36,537 nucleotides of DNA. Origin: Mizugakiibacter sediminis (GTDB taxonomy: Bacteria > Pseudomonadota > Gammaproteobacteria > Xanthomonadales > Rhodanobacteraceae). Both the position numbers and the translations under genes were made by a program. The notes beneath the pieces were generated by a model. That model saw only the letters and a program-made list of their open reading frames with translations, searched no databases and was not told the origin of the DNA. Position 1 is the stretch's first letter, and every line of letters begins with the position of its first letter. Of this stretch, positions 35,509-36,537 are shown piece by piece. The DNA lies in contig NZ_DF970144.1 in assembly GCF_000953855.2 (NCBI RefSeq), positions 23,862-60,398 of the forward strand, given 5' to 3'.

Positions 35509-36179
35509 GCGCGCGGCCCGCCCCGTTCGTGGTGGCCCTGACCGGCGGCGTCGCCAGCGGCAAGAGCGCGGTGGCGCGGCGTTTCGAGGCGCTGGGCGTG
35601 GCGGTGCACGACGCCGACGTCGCCGCGCGCGAGGTGGTCGCCCCCGGCCAGCCGGCGCTGGCCGAGATCGTCGCCGCCTTCGGCGCGGACGCGCTGGCGG
35701 CGGACGGCACGCTCGACCGGCGCCGCCTGCGCGAGCGCGTATTCGCCAGTGCCGCGGCGCGCCGCAAACTCGAGGCGATCGTGCATCCGCGCGTGCAGGA
35801 CTGGCTGCGCGCGCGCGTCGCCGCCGAGCAGGGCCCCTACTGCGTGCTGGCCATCCCGCTGCTGGTGGAAACCTGGCCGGCCTACGGCTGGGTGGATCGC
35901 CGGCTGGTGGTCGACGTGCCCGAGGACGTGCAGCGCGCGCGCCTGATGCGCCGCGACGGCATCGACGCCAGACAGGCCGAGCGCATGCTCGCCGCGCAGG
36001 TCGGCCGCGAATCGCGCCTCGCGCTGGCCGACGACGTGATCGACAACGGCGGGCCGGAGAGCGCGCTCGACGCCGCCGTCGCCGCGCTGCATGCCGACTA
36101 CCTCAAGCGCGCCGCGCTGAAACGTGCCGGCGACCCGACCGCGCACGCCGTGCGCAACCGCTTCAAGCTGCGGATGTAG
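35505..36179 (+). CDS. coaE: Dephospho-CoA kinase
   Basis: CoaE phosphorylates the 3'-hydroxyl of dephospho-CoA, the last step of coenzyme A synthesis. The 224-residue protein has the P-loop GGVASGKS (residues 14-21), HDADVAAREVVAPGQPAL near 35-52, LRERVFASAAARRKLEAIVHPRV near 77-99, and LAIPLLVE followed by VVDVPEDVQRARLMRRDGID. The C-terminal extension after the kinase core is slightly longer than in E. coli. Placement directly after pilD, with an ATGA overlap, is the common arrangement in xanthomonads and pseudomonads. Confidence 0.96.
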   Translation: MSARPAPFVVALTGGVASGKSAVARRFEALGVAVHDADVAAREVVAPGQPALAEIVAAFGADALAADGTLDRRRLRERVFASAAARRKLEAIVHPRVQDWLRARVAAEQGPYCVLAIPLLVETWPAYGWVDRRLVVDVPEDVQRARLMRRDGIDARQAERMLAAQVGRESRLALADDVIDNGGPESALDAAVAALHADYLKRAALKRAGDPTAHAVRNRFKLRM

Positions 36180-36184
36180 GGGCG

Positions 36185-36204
36185 GCCGCCCCGGTCGGGG
36201 CGGC
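36185..36204 (+). terminator. Hairpin after coaE
   Basis: GCCGCCCC, loop GGTC and GGGGCGGC form a perfect 8-bp stem six bases beyond the coaE stop, at the end of pilBCD-coaE. There is no T tract, so Rho assistance or mRNA end protection is as likely as intrinsic termination. Confidence 0.45.
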
Positions 36205-36210
36205 GCCTCG

Positions 36211-36237
36211 GTAGGAGCGCGCGCTCCCGCGGGCGAC
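36211..36237. repeat. REP-like palindrome beginning GTAGGAGCG
   Basis: GTAGGAGCGCGCGCTCCCGC contains the 14-base palindrome GGAGCGCGCGCTCC (36214-36227). The GTAGGAGCG opening is characteristic of REP families in xanthomonads and pseudomonads. It shares 13 bases with 30116-30128. Confidence 0.55.
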
Positions 36238-36263
36238 GCGGCGCACGGCTGCGCCGCGATGCC

Positions 36264-36537
36264 TCACGCGTCGCGGCGCCAGAACGCGCCGATGCCGGCC
36301 ACGCCCTGCGCGCCGGCGACGCGCGCCAGCGTCAGGTCGTCGGGGCCGACGCCGCCCAGCGCGTACACCGGCAGCGCGCTCGTCTCGACCAGCGCGGCGA
36401 GGCGCGCCCAGCCCAGCGCGGGCGCGCCGGGATGGCTGGCGGTCGGCCGCAGCGGCGACAGCGTGACGAAGTCGACGCCCCGCCCGGCGGCGCGCGCCAG
36501 CTCGTCCGCGTCGTGGCAGGACGCGGCGACCCAGGCG
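36264..36537 (-). CDS. ThiE-like (thiamine phosphate synthase superfamily) C-terminal domain, probably of a Nudix fusion; truncated by window
   Basis: Ninety residues are visible before the TGA at 36266-36264. They include GVDFVTLSPLRPTASHPGAP, ALGWARLAALVE, LPVYALGGVGPDDL and GVAGIGAFWRRDA. These match the phosphate-binding end of the ThiE/TenI TIM barrel (PTxSHPG in place of PTxTK, then the GG loop). In many gammaproteobacteria this domain is fused behind a MutT-like Nudix hydrolase encoded near coaE, so I infer the same fusion; the N-terminal part is outside the window. Start of the gene is not visible. It converges on coaE. Confidence 0.75.
   Translation of the reverse strand, partial: AWVAASCHDADELARAAGRGVDFVTLSPLRPTASHPGAPALGWARLAALVETSALPVYALGGVGPDDLTLARVAGAQGVAGIGAFWRRDA

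Overview
The window is GC-rich chromosomal DNA from a gammaproteobacterium, most likely of the order Lysobacterales (Xanthomonadales). The evidence is the order pilB-pilC-pilD-coaE followed by a convergent gene with a ThiE-like C-terminal domain, the proteobacterial pilins, and REP-like palindromes of the kind scattered through xanthomonad and pseudomonad genomes. Genus cannot be decided by eye. I found 32 coding regions (two cut by the window edges) and no tRNA, rRNA, CRISPR array, insertion sequence or phage gene.

Bases 1-5542 hold housekeeping genes: the 3' part of a YyaL-type thioredoxin-domain protein, a minus-strand lemA / TPM / TPM-domain trio, diacylglycerol kinase dgkA, and glycine decarboxylase subunit 2 (gcvPB). 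Bases 5763-14171 look like a peptide and pyruvate uptake neighbourhood: cstA with its small partner ybdD, two secreted S9 family serine peptidases and a POT-type proton-coupled oligopeptide transporter.

Bases 14295-31399 are the accessory heart of the window. A minus-strand rmlBACD operon makes dTDP-L-rhamnose. Divergent from it are two tandem type IV pilin genes, each preceded by a sigma-54-like promoter. After a strong terminator come two tandem, paralogous GT-C-like membrane proteins with C-terminal TPR-like regions that resemble O-glycosyltransferases of the PMT/TMTC type. Converging on these is a tightly coupled minus-strand operon: a polyprenol-phosphate-sugar synthase-like GT2, a 52-residue unknown ORF, a GT4, a Wzx-like flippase, a methyltransferase and two more GT4 enzymes. 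A divergent ArnB-like sugar aminotransferase closes the region.

Bases 31573-36179 are pilB-pilC-pilD-coaE. The pilins are therefore separated from their assembly ATPase, platform protein and prepilin peptidase by about 12 kb of glycan genes. My main inference is that this is a pilin (or surface-glycan) O-glycosylation locus built into the pilus locus. RmlABCD and the aminotransferase would make nucleotide sugars, the GT4s and methyltransferase would build or decorate a glycan, Wzx would flip it, the GT2 would make a polyprenyl-phosphate sugar, and the two GT-C/TPR proteins would transfer sugar to the pilins outside the membrane. The sequence shows the families and layout; the pilin as acceptor is inference.
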